Assembly: GCA_036375715.1 (NCBI GenBank) | Contig: DASVBS010000045.1 | Span: forward strand, 1-64,000 | Reading direction: 5' to 3' | Source of the DNA: Longimicrobiaceae bacterium | GTDB taxonomy: Bacteria; Gemmatimonadota; Gemmatimonadetes; Longimicrobiales; Longimicrobiaceae | Length of the DNA stretch: 64,000 nt | In this document: piece by piece, positions 43,096-52,431 of the stretch | How positions within the stretch are numbered: position 1 is the first letter of the stretch | How the letters are laid out: each line of letters begins with the position of its first letter | Notes under the pieces: model-generated | Database searches by the model: none | What the model saw: only the letters and a program-made list of their open reading frames with translations | Told to the model about the DNA's origin: nothing | Translations under genes and position numbers: made by a program

Positions 43096-46050
43096 ATGAG
43101 AACCTTCAGGTTCAGCGGGATCCCACTAATGAGCTGGTCACTCCTCCTTCTCCTCCTCTGGCCCGGCGTCAGACTGCAGGCACAGCAGATCACCGTTCGG
43201 GGTCAGGTGGTGAACGCAGCGACCGAAGAGCCGATTCAGGGTGCCTCGGTCACCGTCGTGGAGACCGGCCAGAGCACCGCCACCGACGCTGAGGGCCGGT
43301 TCACGGTGAGTGTCCCGGGGCCGGATGCTTCCCTTAGCGTCACCGTGCTCGGTTACGAGACCGCCGAGGTCGCCCTCGGCGGACAGACCAACGTCGTGGT
43401 CCGCCTGCAGCAGAGCGCCGTGGCCCTGGAAGGGGTCGTGGTGGTGGGTTACGGAACACAGCAGCGGAGCGACGTGACCGGGTCGGTGTCCACGATCGAC
43501 CAACGGCAGCTCGAGGATCGCGCCACGGTCACCATCGAACAATCGCTGCAGGGCGCCGTCCCCGGCGTCTCCATCACCACCACCGGCGCCGGCGCGGAGC
43601 CCAATAACACCTTTCAGATCCGCGGACGGAACTCGATCACGGCCAGCAATGAGCCACTGATCGTAGTCGACGGAATCCCTTACGAAGGGCCGATCTCGGA
43701 GATCAACCAGAACGACGTAGCCGCGATCAGCGTGCTCAAGGACGCCTCCGCCGCCGCGATTTACGGTGCCCGCGGATCGAACGGCGTCATCCTCATCACC
43801 ACCAAGAAGGGCGGCGGCGCCCCCCGGATCGCTTACGAGGGATACGCGGGCGTGCAGCAGATCACCAATCTGCCACGCCTGATGACCGGGCCTGAGTTCG
43901 CCCGGTTCAAGTGCGAACGGTTGAACGGCGGGGTCAACTGTGAGGATGCTCTCACTGCGACCGAGCTGGAGAACCTGAACGCGGGCCGCTGGGTTGACTG
44001 GCTCGACCTGGCGACGCGCACCGGCACCCAGCAGCAACACAACCTCTCCTTCTCCGGTGGCGCCGGCGGCACGCGCTTCTACATCGCCGGATCGCTGCTC
44101 GATGTGGCCGGGGTTGCCAACAACGACGATTTCGAGCGCTACTCCCTCCGCGTGAACCTCGACCAGGAGCTCAAGTCCTGGCTACGCCTCGGAACCAGCA
44201 CCCACATGTCCTACACGGACCGGAGTGGGATGGACGCGAACTTCGAGGCGGCCTTCTTCATGAACCCGCTCACCAACGCCTTCAACCCGGACGGCACGCT
44301 CACCACCACGCCCTGGCCAGAGGACGTCTTCTGGGGTAATCCGCTCGACGGGACCCTGGTGGTCGACGATGACGTGAGTCGGCGGATCTTCACCAGCAAC
44401 TATCTCGAACTCGACCTTCCGATCGACGGATTGACCTACCGCCTCAACGCGGGGATCGACTTCGCCAACCACGAGCTGGGTCGCTACTGGGGCCGTAACA
44501 CGCGGACGGGGCTCGATAGGCAGGGACGCGCAATCACCGAAAACGCCACCCGCTTCGATTGGACCGCCGAGAACGTCCTGCGTTTCCAGCGGGATTTCGG
44601 CGCCCACGGCCTGGACCTCACCGCGCTGCTCAGCGTCCAGGGGAACAACGTCGAAGAGGACCACCTCGCCTCAGAAGGTTTCCCCAACGACGTGCTCACC
44701 TACTACCAGGCCAACGTAGGTGCGCTGGTGGAGCCGTCGTACGTGGTGAGCCACTCCCGGCTGGTCTCGCAGATGGGACGCCTGAACTACAGCTACGACG
44801 AACGCTATCTGGTCACGTTGACCGCCCGTCGTGACGGCTACTCCGGGTTCGGATCGAACTACAAATACGGTGTGTTCCCCTCGTTCGCGCTCGGCTGGAA
44901 CGTCTCGAACGAGCCGTTCTTCCCGGCCGAAGGGCCGGTGACCTCACTCAAGCTGCGCGCCTCATGGGGCAAGAATGGTAACCAGGCAATCTCGCCCTAT
45001 CGGACCCTCGCACGCCTGAGTGACGAGTCGTACGTGGAGAACGGGATGACCGCACCCGGGTTCATCCCGTCTGCACTCGGCAACCCCGATCTCCGCTGGG
45101 AGACGACGACTTCGCTCAACGTCGGCCTCGACTTCGGCTTCTGGGGAGATCGATTGACCGGCAGCATCGACGCGTACCGGGCGCGCACCCGCGACCTGCT
45201 GCTGAACCGGCTGATCTCACCGGTGCATGGGATCACGCGCATCACCGAGAACATCGGGAAGACGGCGAACAAAGGGATCGAGCTGCAGCTCTCGTCCCTC
45301 AACCTCGACCGGCCGGATCTTTCCTGGCGCACGGACTTCAACATCTCTGCGAACCGGAACGAGATCGTCGACCTCTACGGCGACGGTCAGGACGACGTCG
45401 CCAACCGGTGGTTCATTGGCCACCCGATCAATGTGCTCTACGACTACGAGTTCGATGGGATCTGGCAGGAGGGCGACGACATCGCCAACTCGGCACAGCC
45501 TGACGCGGTCCCCGGCGACGTGCGTATCGTGGATCAGAACGGTGACGGCGTGATCAACACCGACGATCGCACATTCGTCGGCGACCTCGAGCCGGACTAC
45601 ATCGCCGGTCTGATCAACACCTTCACATACAAGGGCGTCTCCCTCAGCGCGTCCCTCTACACCGTTCAGGGAGTGGAGCGCGAGAACAATCTGCGGGCGC
45701 TGAACCTGGTGCACACGGAGTTGCGCAGAAACACCATCTGGCAGGATTACTGGACCCCGGAAAACCCGAGCAACACCGTGCCGCGCAACAGCGATGATTC
45801 GAACCCCTTCAGTGTCCCCTTCCTGGAGGATGCCAGCTTCATCCGGCTAAGAGACGTCACCCTCTCCTACGACCTGCCGCCCTCCTTCACTGAGCGGCTT
45901 GGGGCGGGCTCAATGCGCGTCTACCTCAACGGACGGAACCTGTGGACGCACACCGACTGGACGGGGATGGACCCGGAGCTGAGCAACGCCAACCAGCGGG
46001 GTGTGCCCCTGGAGCGGGTGATCGTGGGAGGAGTCAATGTCCAGTTCTGA
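43096..46050 (+). CDS. SusC/RagA-family TonB-linked outer-membrane transporter
   Basis: A 984-residue TonB-dependent barrel. A signal peptide (to about residue 29, LQAQQ) precedes a carboxypeptidase-D regulatory-like domain (VRGQVVNAATEEPIQGASVTV). LEGVVVVGYGTQQRSDVTGSV is the SusC family signature, followed by the plug (RGRNSITASNEPLIVVDGIPY, ARGSNGVILITTKKG) and a 22-strand barrel. With SusD it imports glycans or peptides. It has no N-terminal signalling (STN) domain, so regulation through a FecR-type anti-sigma is not indicated. ATG 43129 is an alternative start but would shorten the signal peptide. Confidence 0.95.
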   Translation: MRTFRFSGIPLMSWSLLLLLLWPGVRLQAQQITVRGQVVNAATEEPIQGASVTVVETGQSTATDAEGRFTVSVPGPDASLSVTVLGYETAEVALGGQTNVVVRLQQSAVALEGVVVVGYGTQQRSDVTGSVSTIDQRQLEDRATVTIEQSLQGAVPGVSITTTGAGAEPNNTFQIRGRNSITASNEPLIVVDGIPYEGPISEINQNDVAAISVLKDASAAAIYGARGSNGVILITTKKGGGAPRIAYEGYAGVQQITNLPRLMTGPEFARFKCERLNGGVNCEDALTATELENLNAGRWVDWLDLATRTGTQQQHNLSFSGGAGGTRFYIAGSLLDVAGVANNDDFERYSLRVNLDQELKSWLRLGTSTHMSYTDRSGMDANFEAAFFMNPLTNAFNPDGTLTTTPWPEDVFWGNPLDGTLVVDDDVSRRIFTSNYLELDLPIDGLTYRLNAGIDFANHELGRYWGRNTRTGLDRQGRAITENATRFDWTAENVLRFQRDFGAHGLDLTALLSVQGNNVEEDHLASEGFPNDVLTYYQANVGALVEPSYVVSHSRLVSQMGRLNYSYDERYLVTLTARRDGYSGFGSNYKYGVFPSFALGWNVSNEPFFPAEGPVTSLKLRASWGKNGNQAISPYRTLARLSDESYVENGMTAPGFIPSALGNPDLRWETTTSLNVGLDFGFWGDRLTGSIDAYRARTRDLLLNRLISPVHGITRITENIGKTANKGIELQLSSLNLDRPDLSWRTDFNISANRNEIVDLYGDGQDDVANRWFIGHPINVLYDYEFDGIWQEGDDIANSAQPDAVPGDVRIVDQNGDGVINTDDRTFVGDLEPDYIAGLINTFTYKGVSLSASLYTVQGVERENNLRALNLVHTELRRNTIWQDYWTPENPSNTVPRNSDDSNPFSVPFLEDASFIRLRDVTLSYDLPPSFTERLGAGSMRVYLNGRNLWTHTDWTGMDPELSNANQRGVPLERVIVGGVNVQF

Positions 46051-46102
46051 ACGAGGAACCAACGGACAGGCACATTCACCCACGAACCGCGAAGCCGGAA
46101 CT

Positions 46103-47720
46103 ATGACTATACATCGACGGATCACCCGCTATATCGGCGCTACCCTGATGGCTGCAGCGAGCATCACGCTGGGTGCGTGCGACGATGGAATTCTCGACGA
46201 GGATCCTCCCCACATCATCGTCCCGGAGAATCTGTACGTCGACCTGGCGGGCTTCGAGGCGGGAATCAATGCCCTGTACGCACAGGTGCGTAAGGAGCGG
46301 GAAGGCGTGAGCGGCGACGGCTCGAACGAGCTGCGGGCAATGATCGCGACGGTGGGCGTCGACAATGCGTTTGGCAACCACCGCGTCCGGAATGGGGCGG
46401 ATCTTCAATGAATGGGGCGTGCGCAACAATCCCCAGGAGGGCTTCTATCTCGACATCTGGACCTGGCTCTACCAGACCATAAACGCCGCGAACACGATCA
46501 TCCAGCGCGCGGAGAACCCCGACATCGACTGGACCGAACGGCAGAAGAACGAGATCCTGGCCCAGGCGCGCCTGTTCCGCGCTTGGGCGTACCGCCACCT
46601 GACGTACTTATGGGGTGACGTGCCGTTGAATCTGGAGGAAGCTTCCGGCGAATCGATCCGCACAGACTGGGAGCGGACGCCGAAAGCCGAAGTGTGGGCG
46701 CAGATGGAGGATGACCTCCTGTTCGCCGAGCAGTATCTGCCGGAGATACCCTCGAGCCCCGGGCGTGTGAGCAAGGCCGTGGCGCGCCACTATCTGGCGG
46801 AGCTCTACCTGGCCATGGATCGTCCGGCCGAGGCGGAGGAAAAGGCGGCTGCGGTGATAAACGGTGGCAACTACACTCTGATCACCGAACGCTATGGCGC
46901 AAAGGCCTCCGAACCGGGCGTGCCCTTCATGGATCAGTTTCAGGACGGCAACGTCAACCGCGACCAGGGGAATACCGAGGCGCTCTGGGTCTTCCAGTAC
47001 CAGGTCGACACGCCGGGCGGTGGGCAGAGCATCATGCGGCGATATTGGGTGAACCGCTACTACACCATCCCCGGGCTCCAGGTATCCGCGGAATACGGCG
47101 GACGCGGCATCGGACGGTTGGGGATTACGTCGTGGGCGCTCAACCTTTACGAACCGCAGGACGATCGCGGCTCCGACTTCGCCATTCGGAAGTTCTACCT
47201 CTACAACGATCCCGACCGCCTGCCCGAAGGAAAGGAGCTCGGGGACACCGTATACCTCAGCTGGGAGCAGGAGTCGGAGACGAACGAATACTGGCCGAGC
47301 ACCCGCAAATGGGACTGGGTCGACCCGCAAGACATCGACGGAGCTCGTCAGTACCAGAACCAGCCGTACTTGCGTCTCGCCGAAACCTACCTCCTACTGG
47401 CCGAGGCGCAGATGAAGCAGGGCAAGCTCGCCGAGGCCGCGGAGAACATCAACATCGTCCGCCGCCGGTCGAACGCCTCTGAGATCGGCCCTGACGACGT
47501 CACGCTGGATTTCATCCTGGACGAGCGCTCGCGCGAGCTGGTCACCGAGGAGCACCGGCGCTATACGCTGATCCGCACCGGTACCCTGTTGGAGCGGGTG
47601 AAGAAGTACAATCCGCTCGCCGCGCCGAACATCGTCGAGCGTGATACCCTCTTCCCGATCCCCCAGGCGGTGATCGACGCCAATGTGGATACGCCGATGC
47701 CGCAGAACCCGGGGTATTGA
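46103..47720 (+). pseudogene. SusD/RagB-family lipoprotein, frameshifted near its N-terminus
   Basis: SusD proteins are surface lipoproteins that cap SusC. The first frame starts MTIHRRITRYIG with a lipobox LGAC (C26) and reads EDPPHIIVPENLYVDLAGFEAGINALYAQ, a normal SusD start, but stops at 46409-46411. The rest (GRIFNEWGVRNN then WTWLYQTINAANTII through to MPQNPGY) is in another frame, open to 47720. Removing one G from the GGGG run at 46394-46397 joins them as ...RNG-RIFNEWG without loss of conserved sequence. Everything downstream is intact, including the C-terminal LRLAETYLLLAEAQMKQGKLAEA motif. A sequencing or assembly slip is as likely as true inactivation. Confidence 0.85.
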
Positions 47721-47745
47721 GCGGGGCCTCGTGGTGGACATTCGC

Positions 47746-50694
47746 ATGATGGCGGTCGCCGGACTCCGGCAATCCGGGAAAGCTCAGCGTTGGAGCAGGT
47801 GGCGGCAGCTTCTGCTCGGCGCGCTGCTGCCGCTCGTCCCGACCGAGTCCGTAGCCCAGGGCCCGCTGCAGGTCCTCGCCTTCACCGACACCAGCAGCGT
47901 GCGGATCGAGGTGGAGGTGCCGAACGCGGCCACGCTCGTCGGGGCGGCGGTGAATGCCACGATCGTGAACGAGACCGATAGCACCCACCTCTGGTCGGGT
48001 GAGCTCGGACAGCTCGCGGTCGCTGAGGGAGACGTCGGGCGCCTTACGGCCCGCCTGGAAGGACTCGACCCGCTGCGCTGGAGCCCGGAGTCGCCCCATC
48101 TGTACCGGCTGACAGTCGAAGTGGCGCATGCGAGCACTACACTCCGAAGCACTGCGCGCATCGGGTTCAGGCGCTTCGAGGTGCGGGACGGCCGCTTCTT
48201 GCTCAACGGTCGCCCGGTCTTCCTGAAGGGCAACTCCATCAACCCGCCGGATCGCACGCTGCCAGATTCGCTCGACGAAAACCCTCGCTTCGCCCGCGAG
48301 TACCTGCAGGCGCTCAAGCGCAGCGGCGTCAACATCATCCGGCTGACCCGCCATTCCCAGGTCTGGTTCGACGTGGCAGACGAGGTCGGGATGCTGATCT
48401 TCCAGGGGCACTACGGCACTCCCGAAGGCGGCGGCGCCACCTATCCTCCGAGGCAGCCCCTCGAGCAGTCGCTGCAATGGTATCGCGAGGAGGTGTTCGA
48501 GCCCCTCGTCAACCATCCCAGCGTGGTGATCTACGTGCTCTCCAACGAGCAGGCGGCGCCGGAAATCTCCTACAAGAGCCGCGGGCACGAGGAGATTGAG
48601 CGCTTCCTCACCAATGTCTATCGCGAGCTGCGCCGGTGGGACGATACCCGGCCCTACATCGGGAACGCAGGGTACGGATTCGGCCGCTCGGGCGACGTCT
48701 GCGACCTCCACCGCTACTGGGGGTGGTACTACAACTCCTTCCTCAGTTACTACACGCTACGCGACCCACACGTCTGCTGGCGATCCGATCGGGTGCAGCC
48801 GATCACCCTGACCGAAGCGGTCGGCAACTACACCGGGGTGGACGGCCGCTTCAACTTGGTATCGCGCAGCAAGCAGCCCGACTCGCAGCTCAACTGGACA
48901 GGCCACGCCCCGGACAGCGAGCAGGCGGAGCGCGGGCTTGCGCACCAGGCTCTCGTCGCGAAGCAGGCGATCGAGATCACCCGCCGCCTGCGTGCCCGCA
49001 ACCCCTACCTAGCCGGCATCATGCCCTTCTCCATCCCCTTCTACCGCTGGTGGGGGATACGGAGCTTCGCCGAGATGGGCTCGAAGCCGGTTCTGGACCA
49101 GTTCGCGGTCTCCTACCAGCCGGTGCTGCTGAGCTGGGAGCTGTGGACCCCCCAGGTCTATGCGGGCAGTACCCTCCGACCCGTGGCGCATGTGGTGAAC
49201 GATGCGGAGAGCGGCGAGGGGCTCGACGACCTGGTGCTGCACTACGCCCTGGTGGACTCTGCCGGGACCAAGCGAGCCGAAGGACGCCTTCCCTTCCCTG
49301 ACGTTGCCTACTACCAGGCGGTGGGAACCCGGCTGGAGATCCGGCTACCGGAGGATTTACCGACGGGCGAGTACATGCTCCGGGGGAGGCTCGAGCGGAA
49401 CGCTGAGGTGATCTCGCGGAACGAGACCCCGATCTTCGTAGCCGGCCGTGACTTCGTGGGGGAGCCGGCGCGGATCGATCGAACGGTGGTGCTCTACGAT
49501 CCGAGAGGCGCCACTGGCGCGGCGCTCCGCAACCTGGGCGTGCCGTTTCGCGCCGCCAGCGACCTCGCAGGGCTCGACCCGGAAGCGGATCTACTGGTGA
49601 TCGGCGCCGAGGCCTGGGACGAGACCCTCGCCGATTCAGCCGAAGCTCTCCGAGCCTTCGTCGACGAGGGAGGGCGCGCGATCGTACTTCGGCAGTCAGC
49701 GGATCGCTTCGATCCGTCCTGGCTGCCCACCGCCGTGCGGTTGCAGACCGAGGAGCTGGATCACCCACTGGTTTATCCGGGAGGACGGCCATTCCGCAAT
49801 GCGCTGGCGGTCAACCCGGAGCGGCTGGACCATCCGGTCTTCGACGGGATCGACCGGGATCGCTTGTACCTCTGGTCCGACTACACCGGCTGGGACGAAG
49901 GGCGCCCGGGCTTTCCCGCCGTCTACCCAGTGACATCGGGCTTTGTGCTGACCGATCGGGACCATCTGGCACACACCGCCGTGCTGGCCAACTACGACCA
50001 CGGCCTGGAGGGGGTCGCGCTCGTCGAGATGTTCTCGGGTGAGGGGTCGGTCATTCTCTCCGGCTTCGACCTGGTGAACCGCAGCGGCATCGATCCGGTG
50101 GCCGATCGGCTGCTGGCGAACCTGATCCGCTACCAGGGAACGAACGAGCCGCATTTCGTCCATCCACTGGTGACCGAGAAGATAGTCTGGGGCGAGTACG
50201 GGTCGGAGCGTGGGCTGGTGACCGGGATCTACAACGGTTTGCTGTTGAACACGGTTCCCGAGATTCCGGAAGGCCTTCGCGACAAGTATCCGCTGCGCAT
50301 CGACGACGAGGGTTTCCACTTCGCCGGCGCGGCGGGAGGCTGGAACACCCGTCCGGCGATCCAGTACGTGCCTCGCGGCCGGCGTCCGTTCGGTCCTTAC
50401 GAGTTCACCCTCGGCGGCGCCGTGCGCCTCCCGGACGGTGCAGGGGCGGTGGGTGAAGGGCGTGTGTGGCTGCGCCTCCCTGAAGACCGCAGCCGCATGG
50501 TGACGACGGTCTGGAACCCGGCCGACGTGCCACTGGAGATCGAGATCGAGGTGAACGGGACGCGCCAGCCCGCACGCATCGCCGCAGGCGCGACGGTGGA
50601 AGTCGAAACTCCGCTGCCAAGGGCGTCGAGAAGCCTCGCGCTCGTTTATCGAGGCGACAGGCGACTGGTGTTGCTTGCGACAGACTTCCAGTAG
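47746..50694 (+). CDS. Glycoside hydrolase family 2-like protein
   Basis: A 982-residue exported protein (signal peptide to about residue 38, SVAQG). It begins with an Ig-like GH2 domain (VEVPNAATLVGAAVNATI...WSPESPHLYRLTVEV) and a TIM barrel (FEVRDGRFLLNGRPVFLKG onward). The acid/base motif is YVLSNE (E268) and a candidate nucleophile is E357 in ITLTEAVG. The usual N-terminal sugar-binding jelly-roll is absent. Residues about 580-800 look like the glutamine-amidotransferase-like domain found in some glycosidases (LLVIGAEAWDE, FVDEGGRAIVLRQ). Substrate is unknown; the SusC/SusD neighbours suggest it acts on an imported glycan. Confidence 0.82.
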   Translation: MMAVAGLRQSGKAQRWSRWRQLLLGALLPLVPTESVAQGPLQVLAFTDTSSVRIEVEVPNAATLVGAAVNATIVNETDSTHLWSGELGQLAVAEGDVGRLTARLEGLDPLRWSPESPHLYRLTVEVAHASTTLRSTARIGFRRFEVRDGRFLLNGRPVFLKGNSINPPDRTLPDSLDENPRFAREYLQALKRSGVNIIRLTRHSQVWFDVADEVGMLIFQGHYGTPEGGGATYPPRQPLEQSLQWYREEVFEPLVNHPSVVIYVLSNEQAAPEISYKSRGHEEIERFLTNVYRELRRWDDTRPYIGNAGYGFGRSGDVCDLHRYWGWYYNSFLSYYTLRDPHVCWRSDRVQPITLTEAVGNYTGVDGRFNLVSRSKQPDSQLNWTGHAPDSEQAERGLAHQALVAKQAIEITRRLRARNPYLAGIMPFSIPFYRWWGIRSFAEMGSKPVLDQFAVSYQPVLLSWELWTPQVYAGSTLRPVAHVVNDAESGEGLDDLVLHYALVDSAGTKRAEGRLPFPDVAYYQAVGTRLEIRLPEDLPTGEYMLRGRLERNAEVISRNETPIFVAGRDFVGEPARIDRTVVLYDPRGATGAALRNLGVPFRAASDLAGLDPEADLLVIGAEAWDETLADSAEALRAFVDEGGRAIVLRQSADRFDPSWLPTAVRLQTEELDHPLVYPGGRPFRNALAVNPERLDHPVFDGIDRDRLYLWSDYTGWDEGRPGFPAVYPVTSGFVLTDRDHLAHTAVLANYDHGLEGVALVEMFSGEGSVILSGFDLVNRSGIDPVADRLLANLIRYQGTNEPHFVHPLVTEKIVWGEYGSERGLVTGIYNGLLLNTVPEIPEGLRDKYPLRIDDEGFHFAGAAGGWNTRPAIQYVPRGRRPFGPYEFTLGGAVRLPDGAGAVGEGRVWLRLPEDRSRMVTTVWNPADVPLEIEIEVNGTRQPARIAAGATVEVETPLPRASRSLALVYRGDRRLVLLATDFQ

Positions 50695-50696
50695 AT

Positions 50697-50738
50697 AACC
50701 ACACAGGATCACAGAGGATTACACAGAGGGCGCTGAGG
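50697..50738. repeat. CACAGAGGA repeat, copy 3
   Basis: AACCACACAGGATCACAGAGG then ATTACACAGAGGGCGCTGAGG starts two bases after the GH2-like stop codon. It matches the 42697 copy in unit order, with small substitutions. Confidence 0.75.
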
Positions 50739-50752
50739 CGGCCCCGCTGTCC

Positions 50753-50809
50753 GTAATTCAAAATTCAAAATTCAAAATTGTCATTTCGTAATTCGTAATT
50801 CGTAATTCT
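50753..50809. repeat. GTAATTC/CAAAATT tandem repeat, copy 1
   Basis: A run of CAAAATT units followed by GTAATTC heptamers, extremely A+T-rich against the surrounding sequence. It ends four bases before the 3' end of the minus-strand methyltransferase gene, between convergent genes. Confidence 0.8.
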
Positions 50810-50813
50810 CCCC

Positions 50814-51422
50814 TCAGGATGGCCGCCGCGCGATGGTGATGGTGTCGAACGCCGCCTCCACCGGAAACTTCAGGCCGGCGTTCAGGATTCCGAACACGCC
50901 GGAGAGCCGCTGCATGATCCGATGCTTCCGCAGCTTTCGAGGAGAAAGGCGGGCGAGCTTCTCCAGCTCCACGCACTCCCATTCGGAGAGGACCACTTGG
51001 AGGCCGGCGTCGTCACAGAGGGCGCGCATCCCCTCCGGGTAGATGCGCCAGCAGTCCACGGGCGACTCGTGGTAATGCCAGGAGACCGGGTTGATGACAA
51101 TCACCAGCCCGCCCGGTGCGCAAACGCGTGCCAGCTCGGGCATCCACCGCCAGATCTTCCGTACGTGCTCGATCACCTGAGCCGCGAAGACCACGTCGTA
51201 GGCGCCATCGGGCACGGGGAACGAATACTCGTCGGTAGTGCGGTAGGTGAGGGGCACATCCGCGCGGGAGGCGAAGTCGAGGGTATCCCAGGCCAATGTC
51301 GGCCCGACGATGGTGCGGTAGGTGGAGGGCTCCCGATCGGGCCCGATCTCCAGCACCCGGTGCTCGGGAAGAAAGAAATCGCGTGCGTACTTCTCGAAGA
51401 GGAGACGACTGTTCTTGTGCAT
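50814..51422 (-). CDS. SAM-dependent methyltransferase (Methyltransf_11-like)
   Basis: A 202-residue protein. Motif I is HRVLEIGPDREPSTYRTIV (the GxG core is degenerate: IGPD), motif IV is YDVVFAAQVIEHVRKIWRW, and VCAPGGLVIVINPVSWHYHE follows. The wording resembles methyltransferases of cell-surface glycan loci. It stands alone on the minus strand, divergent from greA. Substrate unknown. Confidence 0.8.
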   Translation of the reverse strand: MHKNSRLLFEKYARDFFLPEHRVLEIGPDREPSTYRTIVGPTLAWDTLDFASRADVPLTYRTTDEYSFPVPDGAYDVVFAAQVIEHVRKIWRWMPELARVCAPGGLVIVINPVSWHYHESPVDCWRIYPEGMRALCDDAGLQVVLSEWECVELEKLARLSPRKLRKHRIMQRLSGVFGILNAGLKFPVEAAFDTITIARRPS

Positions 51423-51781
51423 GCGGGCGATGGGCTGGGCATGTACCGGCGTGCCGGGAATCTACAGGGCGGGCCATTCGAATTCCATCGCCAGCCGAAG
51501 GATGTGGGTAGCGGCTTTGCCCGCGCGGCGGTACAATCTCTGCTCGCAGTCCACCATGCCCGCGGACTACGGCTGCGGACACCCTAAGGACGAAGACGGC
51601 ACAACGCGGAATGCCCGGGCGGTTCCGATACCCTCCCGGAAATCGCTGCGATGATCACGGGAAGCCCTCTCAGATCGAAGACGGGAGGCGCTCCTCCGCC
51701 CCGCGCCGTCCTCGTCCTTTGTGTTCCCGCACGCCAAGGTTCCGGACCGGGCGGCCTGTCCATCTGTGCACCGAGCTTGAG
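51423..51781. other. Divergent intergenic region (methyltransferase / greA)
   Basis: About 360 bases. On + a good -10, TACAAT (51532-51537), has no convincing -35; it could serve greA with a leader of about 240 bases. On - a TAGATT lies near the methyltransferase start with no clear -35. No gene or strong hairpin is seen. Confidence 0.4.
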
Positions 51782-52264
51782 ATGCTGGAAGAGCTGAAAG
51801 CGAAGCTGGAACAAGAGATCGAACGGCTCACCCACGAGCTTCAGGTCACCCTCCCGCGCGCGATCAAGACCGCGGTAGAGCACGGGGACCTGCGGGAGAA
51901 CTCGGAATACAAGTCCGCGCTCGAGCGGCAGCAGTTCGTGCAGGCACGACTGAACCACCTCACCCGGCGGATGCAGGAGCTCTCGAAAATCGACCTGACC
52001 GAGATCCCGCTGGACCGGGTCGGCTTCGGCTCCCGGGTGACTGTGCAGGACCTGCGGACGAAGGAGGAGGAGGTCTACACCCTGGTCTTCGGCGATTACA
52101 TCGACATCGAGACCGGCCAGATCTCCATGGCCTCGCCACTGGGGCAGACCCTGCTGGGGAGACAGGTGGGAGAGGAGGTGACCCTGCAACTCCCCCGGGG
52201 CTCCCGCAAGCTGAAGATCACCGAAGTGGTGACGCTGCCGCAGATGGCGGGAGGGGAGGGGTAA
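51782..52264 (+). CDS. greA: Transcription elongation factor GreA
   Basis: A 160-residue cleavage factor that rescues backtracked RNA polymerase. The N-terminal coiled coil (LEELKAKLEQEIERLTHEL to ELSKID) carries the acidic tip GDLRENSEYKSALERQ, and the C-terminal domain has ISMASPLGQTLLGRQVGEEV. Length and domain order match GreA/GreB; GreA is preferred by wording. Start at 51782; no strong SD precedes it. An A+T-rich repeat begins at its stop codon. Confidence 0.93.
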   Translation: MLEELKAKLEQEIERLTHELQVTLPRAIKTAVEHGDLRENSEYKSALERQQFVQARLNHLTRRMQELSKIDLTEIPLDRVGFGSRVTVQDLRTKEEEVYTLVFGDYIDIETGQISMASPLGQTLLGRQVGEEVTLQLPRGSRKLKITEVVTLPQMAGGEG

Positions 52265-52337
52265 TATTACGAATTACGAATTGCGAATACGAATTACTTG
52301 GCCGGAATTTTGAATTCTTAATTTTGAATTTTGAACT
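52262..52337. repeat. TACGAATTAC/TTTGAATT repeat, copy 2
   Basis: TTACGAATTACGAATTGCG and then TTTTGAATTCTTAATTTTG units, the reverse-complement sense of the copy at 50753. It begins at the greA stop codon. Confidence 0.8.
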
Positions 52338-52384
52338 CCGCTCAGGCGCATCAGCTCCGCGCAGCTGTATCCCAACCGCGGAGC

Positions 52385-52431
52385 CGTAATTCGTAATTCG
52401 TAATTCGTAATTATTCGCAATTCGTAATTTA
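52385..52431. repeat. GTAATTC repeat, copy 3, supplying a stop codon
   Basis: Five or so GTAATTC units. Its last bases (TTA at 52429-52431) read TAA on the minus strand and are the stop codon of the GT2 gene. Copies 2 and 3 face each other across 47 bases of ordinary sequence. Confidence 0.8.

Noticed and set aside
51511-51537. TTGCCC with TACAAT as a greA promoter
   Set aside because: The spacer is only nine bases, too short for a sigma70 promoter; only the -10 may be real.
50753-52431. A CRISPR array
   Set aside because: The arrays are tandem heptamers without spacers, not direct repeats separated by unique spacers, and no cas gene is present.
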